Of a stretch of DNA of 14,914 bases, positions 1 through 7,252 are shown in pieces. Numbering within the stretch: position 1 is the stretch's first letter; the number at the start of each line of letters is the position of its first letter. Source of the DNA: an uncultured Odoribacter sp. (lineage in GTDB: Bacteria; Bacteroidota; Bacteroidia; Bacteroidales; Marinifilaceae); assembly GCA_900548135.1 (NCBI GenBank), contig URJC01000030.1, positions 1 to 14,914 of the forward strand. The letters run 5' to 3'. A program made the position numbers and the translations under genes. The notes beneath the pieces were generated by a model. It saw only the letters and a program-made list of their open reading frames with translations, did not search any database and was not told the DNA's origin.

Positions 1-252
1 CAGAATACAACCCGTAACCAACTGAAAATGTTCCTGACCCGTATGGGAGTCAGTGCCAAGTTTGTCATTACTGGTGACATGAGCCAGATTGATTTACCCA
101 AACGTATGGAATCCGGCCTCATACATGCTTTCAAAATATTAAAAGACATCAAAGGCATTGCATTTGTAGAATTCAACACCTCAGACATTGTGCGTCACCG
201 TCTGGTCAAAGAAATTGTAAAGGCTTACAGTGAAAAAGAAGTTTCAGAATAA
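1..252 (+). CDS. phoH: PhoH family ATPase, C-terminal part (5' end outside window)
   Basis: The reading frame is open from the first base and ends with TAA at 250-252, giving 83 residues of the C-terminal end. It begins [16 protein letters not shown] and continues with [12 protein letters not shown]; these match the PhoH/PhoL P-loop ATPase core, where the DEAQN Walker B segment is followed by a sensor-like TGD motif. The Walker A motif lies upstream of the window. PhoH proteins are cytoplasmic NTPases linked to RNA metabolism; their exact role in Bacteroidota is unsettled. purC follows after 28 bases on the same strand, an order I recall from other Bacteroidales, so the two are probably co-transcribed. 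The first ATG inside the window, at 28, is an internal methionine and not the start. Confidence 0.9.
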   Translation, partial: QNTTRNQLKMFLTRMGVSAKFVITGDMSQIDLPKRMESGLIHAFKILKDIKGIAFVEFNTSDIVRHRLVKEIVKAYSEKEVSE

Positions 253-280
253 AAACATTTGAACATTAAAACATAAAATT

Positions 281-1228
281 ATGGATGCTATTGTAAAAAC
301 AGACTTCTGCTTCCCGGGACAAAAAAGTGTGTACAAAGGGAAAGTGCGTGACGTCTACAATATCAATGATGATTACCTGGTCATGGTGGTATCAGACCGG
401 ATCTCAGCCTTTGATGTTGTTTTACCCAAAGGAATTCCCTACAAAGGACAAGTATTAAACCAGATTGCTACCAAATTTCTGGATGCAACAGCTGACATTG
501 TGCCCAACTGGAAAATCGCAACTCCCGATCCGATGGTTACTGTCGGCCACAATTGCGAACCTTTCAAAGTAGAAATGGTTATCCGGGGTTACCTGACTGG
601 TAGTTCATGGCGTGCTTACAAAGCCGGAGAACGCACTTTATGTGGCCTTCCTTTACCTGAAGGTATGAAAGAAAATCAAAAATTCGAATCTCCGCTGATC
701 ACCCCTACCACAAAAGCCGATGAAGGACATGATGAAAATATTTCCAAAGAAGAAATCATTGCCCAAGGATTGGTTAGCCGGGAAGATTATGAATTGATGG
801 AAAAGTATACTTATGCCCTTTTCCAACGGGGTACCGAAATGGCTGCTGAAAAAGGCCTGATCTTAGTAGACACCAAATATGAATTCGGAAAGAAAAATGG
901 AAAAATCTATTTAATTGATGAAATCCATACCCCTGATTCTTCCCGCTATTTCTATGCTGACGGATATGCAGAACGATTTGCAAAAGGTGAAAAACAAAAA
1001 CAATTATCCAAAGAATTTGTTCGGGAGTGGTTGATGGACAATGGTTTTCAAGGACAAACCGGCCAGAAGGTTCCTGACATGACTCCGGAAGTAATTTCAG
1101 GCATCACCGACCGCTACATTGAACTTTACGAACATATTACGGGTCAGAAATTTGAAAGGGCAGAAAGTACAAAAAACGTACTCAAACGCATCGAAGACCA
1201 TGTCAATGCCTGCCTGAAAACATTATAA
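281..1228 (+). CDS. purC: Phosphoribosylaminoimidazole-succinocarboxamide synthase (SAICAR synthase)
   Basis: This 315-residue cytoplasmic enzyme joins CAIR and aspartate using ATP to make SAICAR in de novo purine synthesis. Family motifs are in order: GKVRDVY (residues 20-26) for nucleotide binding, RGYLTGSSW (102-110), [15 protein letters not shown] (141-155), and the substrate-binding [10 protein letters not shown] (214-223). The length fits the longer form of about 300-315 residues, with an inserted segment relative to the roughly 240-residue E. coli type. The ATG at 281 is preceded by A/T-rich sequence with no Shine-Dalgarno, normal for this phylum. It lies 28 bases downstream of phoH and probably shares its transcript. 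Transcription likely ends at the hairpin at 1251-1285. Nothing is truncated or unusual. Confidence 0.97.
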   Translation: MDAIVKTDFCFPGQKSVYKGKVRDVYNINDDYLVMVVSDRISAFDVVLPKGIPYKGQVLNQIATKFLDATADIVPNWKIATPDPMVTVGHNCEPFKVEMVIRGYLTGSSWRAYKAGERTLCGLPLPEGMKENQKFESPLITPTTKADEGHDENISKEEIIAQGLVSREDYELMEKYTYALFQRGTEMAAEKGLILVDTKYEFGKKNGKIYLIDEIHTPDSSRYFYADGYAERFAKGEKQKQLSKEFVREWLMDNGFQGQTGQKVPDMTPEVISGITDRYIELYEHITGQKFERAESTKNVLKRIEDHVNACLKTL

Positions 1229-1250
1229 CGGACAAAATTCCGTAACGCCA

Positions 1251-1285
1251 AGGGACATGTTTGTATTGACACCCAACATGTCCCT
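1251..1285. terminator. Hairpin between convergent purC and cdaA
   Basis: A perfect 11-bp inverted repeat (AGGGACATGTT at 1251-1261, AACATGTCCCT at 1275-1285) encloses a 13-base loop. It sits in the 72-base gap between the stops of purC (+) and cdaA (-), where a shared terminator would be expected. Neither side carries a real T-tract, so it may act as a weak or factor-assisted terminator, or protect 3' ends. Confidence 0.6.
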
Positions 1286-1300
1286 CTGGAATCATAAAAA

Positions 1301-2086
1301 TCATTTCACCACAAACCCGGTAAAATCATTATACAGGAATTTTTTCAATTCTTCCGGACTTACCCTCACTTTATAATTGCCATCTTTAAAAAACGTAATA
1401 TTACCTGTTTCTTCACTCACGACAACCACATAGGAATCACTGACAGCGCTAAGCCCCAATGCCGCCCGGTGTCTTAACCCCATACTTCCGGGAATATCCC
1501 GGCGATCAGAAACAGGAAGGATGCAACGGGCTGCTAAAATCTTATTTTCATTGATAATCACAGCCCCATCATGCAAAGGCGTATTTTTGAAAAAAATATT
1601 CTCCAGCAACTCATCCGACACCTTAGACTTAATCAACACTCCGGTCTGAGCGTAATTATTCAATTCCGTATTTTGCTGTAATACAATCAAAGCTCCTGTC
1701 TTAGTTGCAGAAAAATTAGTGCAGGCTTCTACAATAGCGTCTGCCACTTCGTTCTGGATACCAGGTTTATCAAAAAATTTCTCCAGATTAAAAATATTCT
1801 GTAAATTATAACGACTTCCCAAAAGCAACAGGAAACGCCGAACCTCAGGCTGAAAAACAATCAGTAAAGCTATCACTCCGACACTGATAAATTTATCCAG
1901 AATCGAAGAAATCAATTCCATATTAAAGGCCCGCACCAACAACCAGACCAGATAAAATGTAAAAATACCGGCAAAGATGTTAATGGCAGTCGTCCCTTTT
2001 ACCAACCGATAAATCTGATAAAAGATAAAAGCTACTATCAGAATATCCAACACATCAAAAAAGCCAAGCTTTATAAACAACAACAT
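1301..2086 (-). CDS. cdaA: Diadenylate cyclase CdaA (membrane-bound c-di-AMP synthase)
   Basis: This 261-residue inner-membrane protein is predicted to condense two ATP into the second messenger c-di-AMP. Three hydrophobic segments lie at about residues 8-28, 33-53 and 60-79, as in CdaA/DacA, followed by a DisA_N catalytic domain. The two signature motifs are intact: DGA (173-175) and RHR (205-207), with TGALIV (130-135) and SEETG (224-228) also present, so it should be active. In many Bacteroidales the gene follows folP; here it stands alone, facing purC on one side and divergent from the lolA-like gene on the other. A TAGCTTTG box about 105 bases upstream is its likely promoter. In Firmicutes CdaA is controlled by CdaR (YbbR); no such gene is in the window. 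Confidence 0.95.
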   Translation of the reverse strand: MLLFIKLGFFDVLDILIVAFIFYQIYRLVKGTTAINIFAGIFTFYLVWLLVRAFNMELISSILDKFISVGVIALLIVFQPEVRRFLLLLGSRYNLQNIFNLEKFFDKPGIQNEVADAIVEACTNFSATKTGALIVLQQNTELNNYAQTGVLIKSKVSDELLENIFFKNTPLHDGAVIINENKILAARCILPVSDRRDIPGSMGLRHRAALGLSAVSDSYVVVVSEETGNITFFKDGNYKVRVSPEELKKFLYNDFTGFVVK

Positions 2087-2190
2087 ACAATTTCAAATTT
2101 CAATTCAAATTCCGGATTTACCATTTTCTTATTCAAAACAACTACTGCAAGCCAGCTACCCCTCATCTAAATATCCTTTAATTCGTCTTA

Positions 2191-2198
2191 CAAAGCTA
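2191..2198 (-). promoter_or_regulatory. Predicted -7 box of cdaA
   Basis: On the minus strand this reads TAGCTTTG, matching the Bacteroidota -7 consensus TAnnTTTG. No good TTTG is seen at -33. The predicted leader before the cdaA ATG is about 100 bases. It lies back to back with the promoter of the lolA-like gene. Confidence 0.5.
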
Positions 2199-2205
2199 AA
2201 TAAAA

Positions 2206-2237
2206 TTTCAGAATATACAGTACATTGTGTATCTTTG
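2206..2237 (+). promoter_or_regulatory. Predicted promoter of the lolA-like gene
   Basis: TTTC at 2206-2209 resembles the -33 element TTTG. After a 20-base spacer, TATCTTTG at 2230-2237 matches the Bacteroidota -7 consensus TAnnTTTG. The predicted start of transcription leaves a leader of about 40 bases before the ATG at 2286. Confidence 0.65.
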
Positions 2238-2285
2238 GCATGGAATTAGTTTACAACAAAATTGATCATTCATTAATTAATTACT

Positions 2286-2915
2286 ATGCGATATTTTACA
2301 ACTTTACTATTAACTTTACTGGCTTTCACAGTATCGGCACAAAACGATCCAAAAGCCAAAGAAATTCTGGACAAGGCAGCCGTCAAATTCAAATCTTATC
2401 CTGCCGCAGAAGTTGATTTTACGATGGCTATGGAAAACAAAGCCGAAAATATTAATGAAACTCATCAGGGAAAAGCCTGGATGAAAGGCAATATGTATAA
2501 ACTCAACCTAATGGATGTTGAGAATTATTATGATGGCAAAATAATCTATACTTATATGCCTGAAGTACAGGAAGTGAACATCAAAAATCCCAGTAATGAG
2601 GAAGAAGGATTTCTAAATCCGGCTACCCTTTTTGATATTCACAACCAAGGATTCGACCAAAAATTAGTCCATACGACTAATGGCATTGCTTACATTGAAC
2701 TATATCCCAAAGAGGAAAAAAATTTTGAAAAAATCGGAATTTCAGTCAATCCTTCCACTTCTTCCATTCAAAAAGTAACCTCTTTTGGAAAGGATGGCAA
2801 CAATGTTATTATCACAATCAACAATATCAAACAACTTAACCCGGCTCCTGCTGATTCATTTTTCAAATTTGACAGTAACAAACATCCGGGAGTAGAAGTT
2901 GTCGATATGCGCTGA
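2286..2915 (+). CDS. lolA: LolA-like outer-membrane lipoprotein carrier protein
   Basis: This 209-residue protein has a clear Sec signal peptide (MRYFTTLLLTLLAFTVSAQN, cleavage probably after residue 18) and is then a periplasmic beta-rich protein. The start DPKAKEILDKAAVKFKSYPAAEVDF and later segments (GKAWMKGNMYKL, YDGKIIYTYMPEVQEV, LNPATLFDI) follow the LolA layout used to shuttle lipoproteins to the outer membrane. Bacteroidota members are divergent from E. coli LolA, so the function is inferred from family pattern. In other Bacteroidota the gene often follows ftsK; here it is a single-gene unit divergent from cdaA. The ATG at 2286 is chosen because it begins the signal peptide; a longer out-of-frame reading from 2225 has no support. 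Confidence 0.85.
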   Translation: MRYFTTLLLTLLAFTVSAQNDPKAKEILDKAAVKFKSYPAAEVDFTMAMENKAENINETHQGKAWMKGNMYKLNLMDVENYYDGKIIYTYMPEVQEVNIKNPSNEEEGFLNPATLFDIHNQGFDQKLVHTTNGIAYIELYPKEEKNFEKIGISVNPSTSSIQKVTSFGKDGNNVIITINNIKQLNPAPADSFFKFDSNKHPGVEVVDMR

Positions 2916-2940
2916 TCAATTTTTACTTTTCCGATAGCTA

Positions 2941-2973
2941 AAAAATGGCAGAAAGAATTATTCCTCTCTGCCT
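2941..2973. terminator. Bidirectional terminator between the lolA-like gene and ychF
   Basis: GGCAGAAAG (2947-2955) pairs with CTCTCTGCC (2964-2972) with one mismatch and an 8-base loop. On the minus strand the stem is followed by a T run (complement of 2940-2945), a good intrinsic terminator for ychF. On the plus strand the tail is TATTT, weaker but plausible for the lolA-like gene. Confidence 0.7.
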
Positions 2974-3003
2974 ATTTAAACCCTAATGTTAAAATCAACT
3001 GTT

Positions 3004-4104
3004 CTATACATTAAAACGGAAATTCATCATATCTCCGTCCTGCACCACATAATCCTTTCCTTCGACCGACATTTTTCCGGCTTCTTTACACTTCGTCTCG
3101 GACCCATAATGAATGAAATCCTCATATTTAATAACTTCAGCGCGGATAAAGCCTTTTTCAAAATCAGAATGGATAATGCCTGCTGTTTGTGGCGCTTTCA
3201 TTCCTTTCCGGAAGGTCCAGGCCCGGACTTCTTTGGGACCAGCGGTAAAGTAGGTTTGTAAATTCAATAAATGATAGGCTGTACGAATCAATTTATTCAC
3301 CCCAGCCTCCTTCAATCCCAAATCTTCCAGGAACATCTGTTTTTCTTCGTAAGTTTCCAGCTCTGCAATATCAGCCTCAATTCCTGCCCCAATCACCAAA
3401 ACTTCAGCCTGCTCATTCTTAACAGCTTCTCTAACCTGGTCAACATACTTATTTCCATCCACTACTGAAGCTTCATCCACATTACACACATACAACACCG
3501 GCTTACTGGTCAATAACTGTAAATCTTTCGAGGCCTCTTGCTGCAATTCATCCAATACAACTGTACGGGCAGACAACCCTTTTTCCAATGCATCTTTGTA
3601 TAAATGCAACACCTCCACTAAGCGTTTAGCCACAGGGTCTCCTCCCGTCATCGCCCGCTTTTCCTCCTTTTGTAAACGGTTATCGACAGTCTCCAGATCC
3701 TTCAACTGCAATTCTGTATCAATAATTTCTTTATCCCGCACCGGATCTACGCTTCCATCCACATGCACAATATTGTCGTCATCGAAACAACGTAATACAT
3801 GAATGATAGCATCTGTTTCCCGGATATTAGAAAGAAACTTATTACCCAACCCTTCACCCTTGCTGGCTCCTTTCACCAAACCGGCTATATCCACAATCTC
3901 CACCACTGCCGGCACAACATTAGCCGGGTTCACCAATTCTTCTAATTTATTCAGCCGTTCATCCGGTACAGTGATAACCCCCACATTCGGCTCAATAGTA
4001 CAAAAAGGAAAATTGGCAGACTGTGCCTTGGCATTACTCAAACAATTAAACAACGTTGACTTACCCACATTCGGCAAGCCCACTATACCACATTGTAAAC
4101 CCAT
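3004..4104 (-). CDS. ychF: Ribosome-binding ATPase YchF (Obg-like P-loop protein)
   Basis: This 366-residue cytoplasmic protein belongs to the Obg/TRAFAC family but prefers ATP to GTP. Visible elements are the P-loop GLPNVGKS (residues 9-16), NFPFCTIEPNVG, DIAGLVKGASKGEGLGNKF (G3 region with the YchF-type hydrophobic residue in place of the catalytic Gln), CNVDE (the relaxed G4 motif explaining ATP use), and a C-terminal TGS domain with VQDGDMMNF. The start is set at MGLQCGIVGLPNVGKS, the family N-terminus; an in-frame ATG 57 bases further upstream would add residues (MRSRREMTG...) that do not fit. A TACCTTTG box lies about 110 bases upstream. YchF acts on ribosomes and in stress responses. 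Sequence looks intact. Confidence 0.97.
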   Translation of the reverse strand: MGLQCGIVGLPNVGKSTLFNCLSNAKAQSANFPFCTIEPNVGVITVPDERLNKLEELVNPANVVPAVVEIVDIAGLVKGASKGEGLGNKFLSNIRETDAIIHVLRCFDDDNIVHVDGSVDPVRDKEIIDTELQLKDLETVDNRLQKEEKRAMTGGDPVAKRLVEVLHLYKDALEKGLSARTVVLDELQQEASKDLQLLTSKPVLYVCNVDEASVVDGNKYVDQVREAVKNEQAEVLVIGAGIEADIAELETYEEKQMFLEDLGLKEAGVNKLIRTAYHLLNLQTYFTAGPKEVRAWTFRKGMKAPQTAGIIHSDFEKGFIRAEVIKYEDFIHYGSETKCKEAGKMSVEGKDYVVQDGDMMNFRFNV

Positions 4105-4215
4105 ATCATTAAATTTATTATACCTATGAATCAACCCCGTCATTTCCCTTCGACTTCGCACCCTGGGAACTCAGTAACTCAGTAACTAAAATCTAATTCT
4201 TTATTTAAAGATTTG

Positions 4216-4223
4216 CAAAGGTA
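4216..4223 (-). promoter_or_regulatory. Predicted -7 box of ychF
   Basis: The minus strand reads TACCTTTG, an exact TAnnTTTG match, in the 158-base gap between the lipoprotein gene and ychF. The -33 side is poor. It would give a leader of about 110 bases and make ychF independent of the gene upstream. Confidence 0.5.
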
Positions 4224-4262
4224 ATAAAATTCTTTATTCCGCCTTGCATTTTCGCTTCTGCA

Positions 4263-4880
4263 TCAGCGCACGGTAATATGAAAACACCCTTGTTTAAATT
4301 CATAACGTACGTAACATTTATTCTGTTTACGTAAATCCCGGAGCACCTCTGCCAGAACAGATTTCAATTTATCTGTTTCCTCTTTCGCAGCTCCTTTATA
4401 GCGGGCATACGCCACATCAAAAGTAGTACCGTACACATGGGCTGAATTTGCACTGGCATTGATGTTCTTCTTCCGCAACTGTTTCACTGTACCAGTCGTC
4501 CGGAGTACACTGGTTACAATAATTTTCCGGTCAGGCAATCCTTTTTGATCCAAAGAATCACGGAAATTACGGCCAATTGTTTTCAGTAAATCTTCAGCAC
4601 GGGGCACCAGATAAGGTATAGAATGAGTCAGCTCATCCACCACGTAATCCCGGCAGGACCCTATCTCAGCTAATTTTCCTTTCTGGCAGTCAAAATCCCG
4701 ATCAGTGACAATAGGCTCAATACCCCACTGTCGTGCTGCTTTCAAATGTTTGTCGTTCATGTCATTAAACGTACGCTGATAATTACGGAAATACTGAAAA
4801 GGCCCTTTGCTTTTTTTACCTCCACATCCAGACAAACCAACCACCAGAATACTGATCAATATATACTTTATCACATACAT
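4263..4880 (-). CDS. Lipoprotein with M15-peptidase-like motif (DUF5715-like)
   Basis: The 205-residue product starts with a lipoprotein signal: a hydrophobic stretch, then lipobox LSGC with the lipidated Cys at residue 19, so it should be anchored in the envelope. The C-terminal half carries SAHVYGTTFD (S146, H148, G151, D155) preceded by TSVLRT (R127), and ends CFHITVR (H201). This His/Asp/His pattern is the zinc site of M15/VanY-type D-Ala-D-Ala peptidases, implying peptidoglycan binding or cleavage. The Glu normally three residues before the last His (ExxH) is missing; Gly198 occupies that place, so activity is uncertain. I believe this is the family called DUF5715 in Bacteroidales, from memory. 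Four further Cys (65, 76, 189, 199) could form disulfides in the periplasm, and dsbD lies directly upstream. Confidence 0.75.
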   Translation of the reverse strand: MYVIKYILISILVVGLSGCGGKKSKGPFQYFRNYQRTFNDMNDKHLKAARQWGIEPIVTDRDFDCQKGKLAEIGSCRDYVVDELTHSIPYLVPRAEDLLKTIGRNFRDSLDQKGLPDRKIIVTSVLRTTGTVKQLRKKNINASANSAHVYGTTFDVAYARYKGAAKEETDKLKSVLAEVLRDLRKQNKCYVRYEFKQGCFHITVR

Positions 4881-4900
4881 GTTATCTTCTAATTTACCCG

Positions 4901-4908
4901 CAAAAATA
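4901..4908 (-). promoter_or_regulatory. Predicted -7 box of the M15-like lipoprotein gene
   Basis: The minus strand reads TATTTTTG, matching TAnnTTTG, 20 bases before the ATG. It would give a very short leader and sits just after the dsbD terminator. No clear -33 element is seen. Confidence 0.45.
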
Positions 4909-4918
4909 GTGATTTTCT

Positions 4919-4951
4919 AAAAAAAATGCGTCCGGTTGTTGCCAGACGCAT
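4919..4951 (-). terminator. Intrinsic terminator of dsbD
   Basis: ATGCGTCCGG (4926-4935) pairs with CCAGACGCAT (4942-4951) around a 6-base loop; in the minus-strand RNA the single imperfect position is a G-U wobble. It is followed on the minus strand by eight T (complement of 4919-4926). It lies 24 bases after the dsbD stop, a textbook rho-independent terminator. Confidence 0.9.
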
Positions 4952-4974
4952 CTTTTTATTAAAAATTCGGTCAA

Positions 4975-6990
4975 TTATTGACCTCTTTTCTTGTATTCTT
5001 CCAAACCTTGTTTCAGGAAATTCACAAAAGCATCTTTATCCAGGTTATGTCCCCGTGCAGGAGCCAAAACGTGTTGTTTCAGATTATCATCATTTCCTCC
5101 TCTGCTATCCAGCAAAATATAATTAGGCTGGGCATTGGAATCAAATTTCTTAATCTGGAAATCAGCATTTTTCTTACCCAGGGTTTTCTTTTTCTTTCCG
5201 TCATATTCAGATACATACCATTCATTTTCCGGTAAAGTAGTTTTATCATCCACATACAAAGCTACTACCACAAAATCATTTCTCAACATATCCAGCACCC
5301 GGGGATCCGACCAGACAGTCTGTTCCATTTCCCGACAGTTTACACAACCATGTCCGGTGAAATCAATAAACAAAGGTTTATTCTGAGCCTGTGCACATTT
5401 CAATGCTTGTTCATAATCAAAATATCCATCCAAGCCATGGGCTAAATGCAGGAAATCGGCATACTTCGGAGCTTCACATGCCTCAGATTTCGTCTTTACA
5501 GCAGCAGTTTCTCCACTGACAGAAATCTGTTTTACATTGTCCCTCACAATACGGTTAATATCAAAGTCTATCGTTTCCTGAGGAGGGAAATAACCTGCCA
5601 ATGCCTTCAACGGGGCACCGAACATTCCCGGTATCAGGTAAACCACGAATGCAAAAGTTGCTATGATAAAGGCCAAACGGGGCACACTGATATAAGTCAC
5701 CTCACTATCGTTAGCAAATTTAATTTTACCCATCAGGTACAGACCTTGTAAGGTAAATACAGCCACCCAAATAGCAATATAAACTTCACGGTCAAGAATA
5801 CCCCAATGATAAGTCTGGTCGGCCACCATCAAAAATTTAAAACCTAAAGCAATTTCTATGAAACCAAATACCACTTTCACAGAATTCAACCAACCGCCCG
5901 ATTTAGGCAGACTGCTTAATTTAGATGGGAAGAATGCAAAAAATCCAAACGGTAAAGCCAAGGCAATAGAGAAGCCCAACATACCAACAATAGGACGTAA
6001 AACACCTCCACGAGCAGCTTCTACCAAAAGGTTTCCAATAAAAGGAGCGGTACAGGAGAAGGATACTAACACCAACGTAAAGGCCATGAAAAAAGCACCG
6101 ATATATCCACCCTTATCTGCTTGCGCATCCGATTTATTCACCAACCAGGAAGGCAATACGATTTCAAACGCACCAAAGAAAGAAGCCGCAAAGGTCAGGA
6201 AAATAATGAAGAAAATAATATTCGGAATCCAGTTCGTACTTAACCAATTGATAAAATCAGGTCCCAGGAAAATAGAAACCAGCATTCCCAGGCTAGTAAA
6301 TATAGCTACAATAGAAAGAGCAAAGAACAAAGCCTTTGATTTAGCTTTGGCTTTATTACTATCTCCGTGCATAAAAAAGGAAACGGTCATCGGAATCATC
6401 GGGAATACACAAGGCATCACGATAGCAATCAAACCATACCCCACTCCCAACAAGAAAAACCAGAATAAATTCTCATCTTTCGTAACTTCTTTTCCGGCAG
6501 GAGCAGTCTGTACACTTTCCTTAGCAACAACCGATTCTCCGATCTTGACATCGAAAGACTCGTCAAACATCACACATTGTCCTTCCCGGCAAACCTGAAA
6601 TTCCAATGTTCCCTTAATAGCAGCTACAGCAGGATCAGTGACTTTCAACTTTTGAGTAATGATATATTCATTTTCAAACGACCAGACGTCTACCCCGAAT
6701 ACATCATCGTGCTCCTTTTTCGGTTCATTTTCAGTTGCCTTTCCCAACAATTCGACTCCTTTACCGGCTTCTTCAAATGTCAGGGTTGTGGCCATCGGGC
6801 CACCATCCGGAGTATACATGGAATAAACATGCCATCCCGGTTCTATTTCTGCCTTAAAAACCAATTCATATTCATTATTCCCCAGACTTTTCTGGGAAAA
6901 TGACCATCTCGTCGGATTTTCTACCTGTGCCGATACAGAAAGAATTCCAACCAGGAACGTTAATAAAAAAGCAAACAATCCTTTTTTCAT
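4975..6990 (-). CDS. dsbD: Thiol:disulfide interchange protein DsbD
   Basis: This 671-residue membrane protein passes electrons from cytoplasmic thioredoxin to periplasmic thiol proteins. Order: signal peptide (residues 1-21); an N-terminal DsbC/nDsbD-like beta domain with the redox pair C134/C139 (VCREGQC); eight or so membrane helices (about 175-460) with the two conserved intramembrane cysteines, C194 in MPCVFPMIP and C313 in SFSCTAPFIG; and a C-terminal thioredoxin-like domain with C549/C552 in TGHGCVNCREME. All three cysteine pairs are present, so it is a complete three-domain DsbD. It supports cytochrome maturation and repair of wrong disulfides. It is a single-gene unit with its own promoter-like box and a strong terminator; the next gene downstream encodes a Cys-containing lipoprotein, a possible client. 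Confidence 0.95.
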   Translation of the reverse strand: MKKGLFAFLLTFLVGILSVSAQVENPTRWSFSQKSLGNNEYELVFKAEIEPGWHVYSMYTPDGGPMATTLTFEEAGKGVELLGKATENEPKKEHDDVFGVDVWSFENEYIITQKLKVTDPAVAAIKGTLEFQVCREGQCVMFDESFDVKIGESVVAKESVQTAPAGKEVTKDENLFWFFLLGVGYGLIAIVMPCVFPMIPMTVSFFMHGDSNKAKAKSKALFFALSIVAIFTSLGMLVSIFLGPDFINWLSTNWIPNIIFFIIFLTFAASFFGAFEIVLPSWLVNKSDAQADKGGYIGAFFMAFTLVLVSFSCTAPFIGNLLVEAARGGVLRPIVGMLGFSIALALPFGFFAFFPSKLSSLPKSGGWLNSVKVVFGFIEIALGFKFLMVADQTYHWGILDREVYIAIWVAVFTLQGLYLMGKIKFANDSEVTYISVPRLAFIIATFAFVVYLIPGMFGAPLKALAGYFPPQETIDFDINRIVRDNVKQISVSGETAAVKTKSEACEAPKYADFLHLAHGLDGYFDYEQALKCAQAQNKPLFIDFTGHGCVNCREMEQTVWSDPRVLDMLRNDFVVVALYVDDKTTLPENEWYVSEYDGKKKKTLGKKNADFQIKKFDSNAQPNYILLDSRGGNDDNLKQHVLAPARGHNLDKDAFVNFLKQGLEEYKKRGQ

Positions 6991-7066
6991 AAAGTTTTAA
7001 AGTGAATTATTATTAAAATGATTTTTTCTCCTTAGCTCTACACACATCCTGTGTAAAATTTCTATA

Positions 7067-7074
7067 CAAAAATA
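7067..7074 (-). promoter_or_regulatory. Predicted -7 box of dsbD
   Basis: The minus strand reads TATTTTTG (TAnnTTTG). A TTG at 7092-7094 lies 17 bases upstream, slightly closer than the usual 19-21. The predicted leader is about 70 bases and includes the short palindrome at 7039-7055. Confidence 0.5.
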
Positions 7075-7211
7075 TTATTAATTTATTTTCACAATAGCCC
7101 TAAATCCAAGTTTAACATATAATTAATGGGTACGCAAACGTTTTTCAATTTTCTTTAAGAAGGAAAAAAGGAGGAAAGAGGAAAAAGAGAGATTAAGGAA
7201 AAAAGAATCGA

Positions 7212-7247
7212 AAAAGGGGATAGCATGAAAATATGCCATCCCCTTTT
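7212..7247 (-). terminator. Intrinsic terminator of rng
   Basis: AAAAGGGGAT (7212-7221) pairs with ATCCCCTTTT (7238-7247); after one mismatch, GCAT (7223-7226) pairs with ATGC (7233-7236), leaving a 6-base loop. On the minus strand the stem ends in a T stretch (7211-7215). It begins 5 bases after the rng stop codon. Confidence 0.85.
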
Positions 7248-7252
7248 AAGGG

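Larger units (their letters stand above)
6991..7252. other. Intergenic region between dsbD and rng
   Basis: 262 bases with no gene that I can support. It holds the dsbD promoter box, a short palindrome TACACA-N5-TGTGTA (7039-7055) in the predicted dsbD leader, a 36-base run of purines only on the plus strand (7157-7192, with more purine-rich sequence to 7220), and the rng terminator hairpin at its right end. Confidence 0.7.

Noticed and set aside
4105..4161. 19-residue upstream extension of ychF
   Set aside because: The family N-terminus MGLQCGIVGLPNVGKS starts at 4104; the extension is unrelated low-quality sequence.
4166..4190. Short direct repeat CAGTAACT CAGTAACT upstream of ychF
   Set aside because: Two copies of 8 bases only; no sign of an attachment site or iteron array.
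5858..6598. Long open frame (246 codons) on the plus strand inside dsbD
   Set aside because: It is antisense to a fully motif-supported dsbD, has no recognisable domain and a composition typical of an antisense frame.
7039..7055. TACACA-N5-TGTGTA palindrome in the dsbD leader, considered as an operator
   Set aside because: Six-base arms are short enough to arise by chance in A/T-rich DNA; noted under the intergenic region only.
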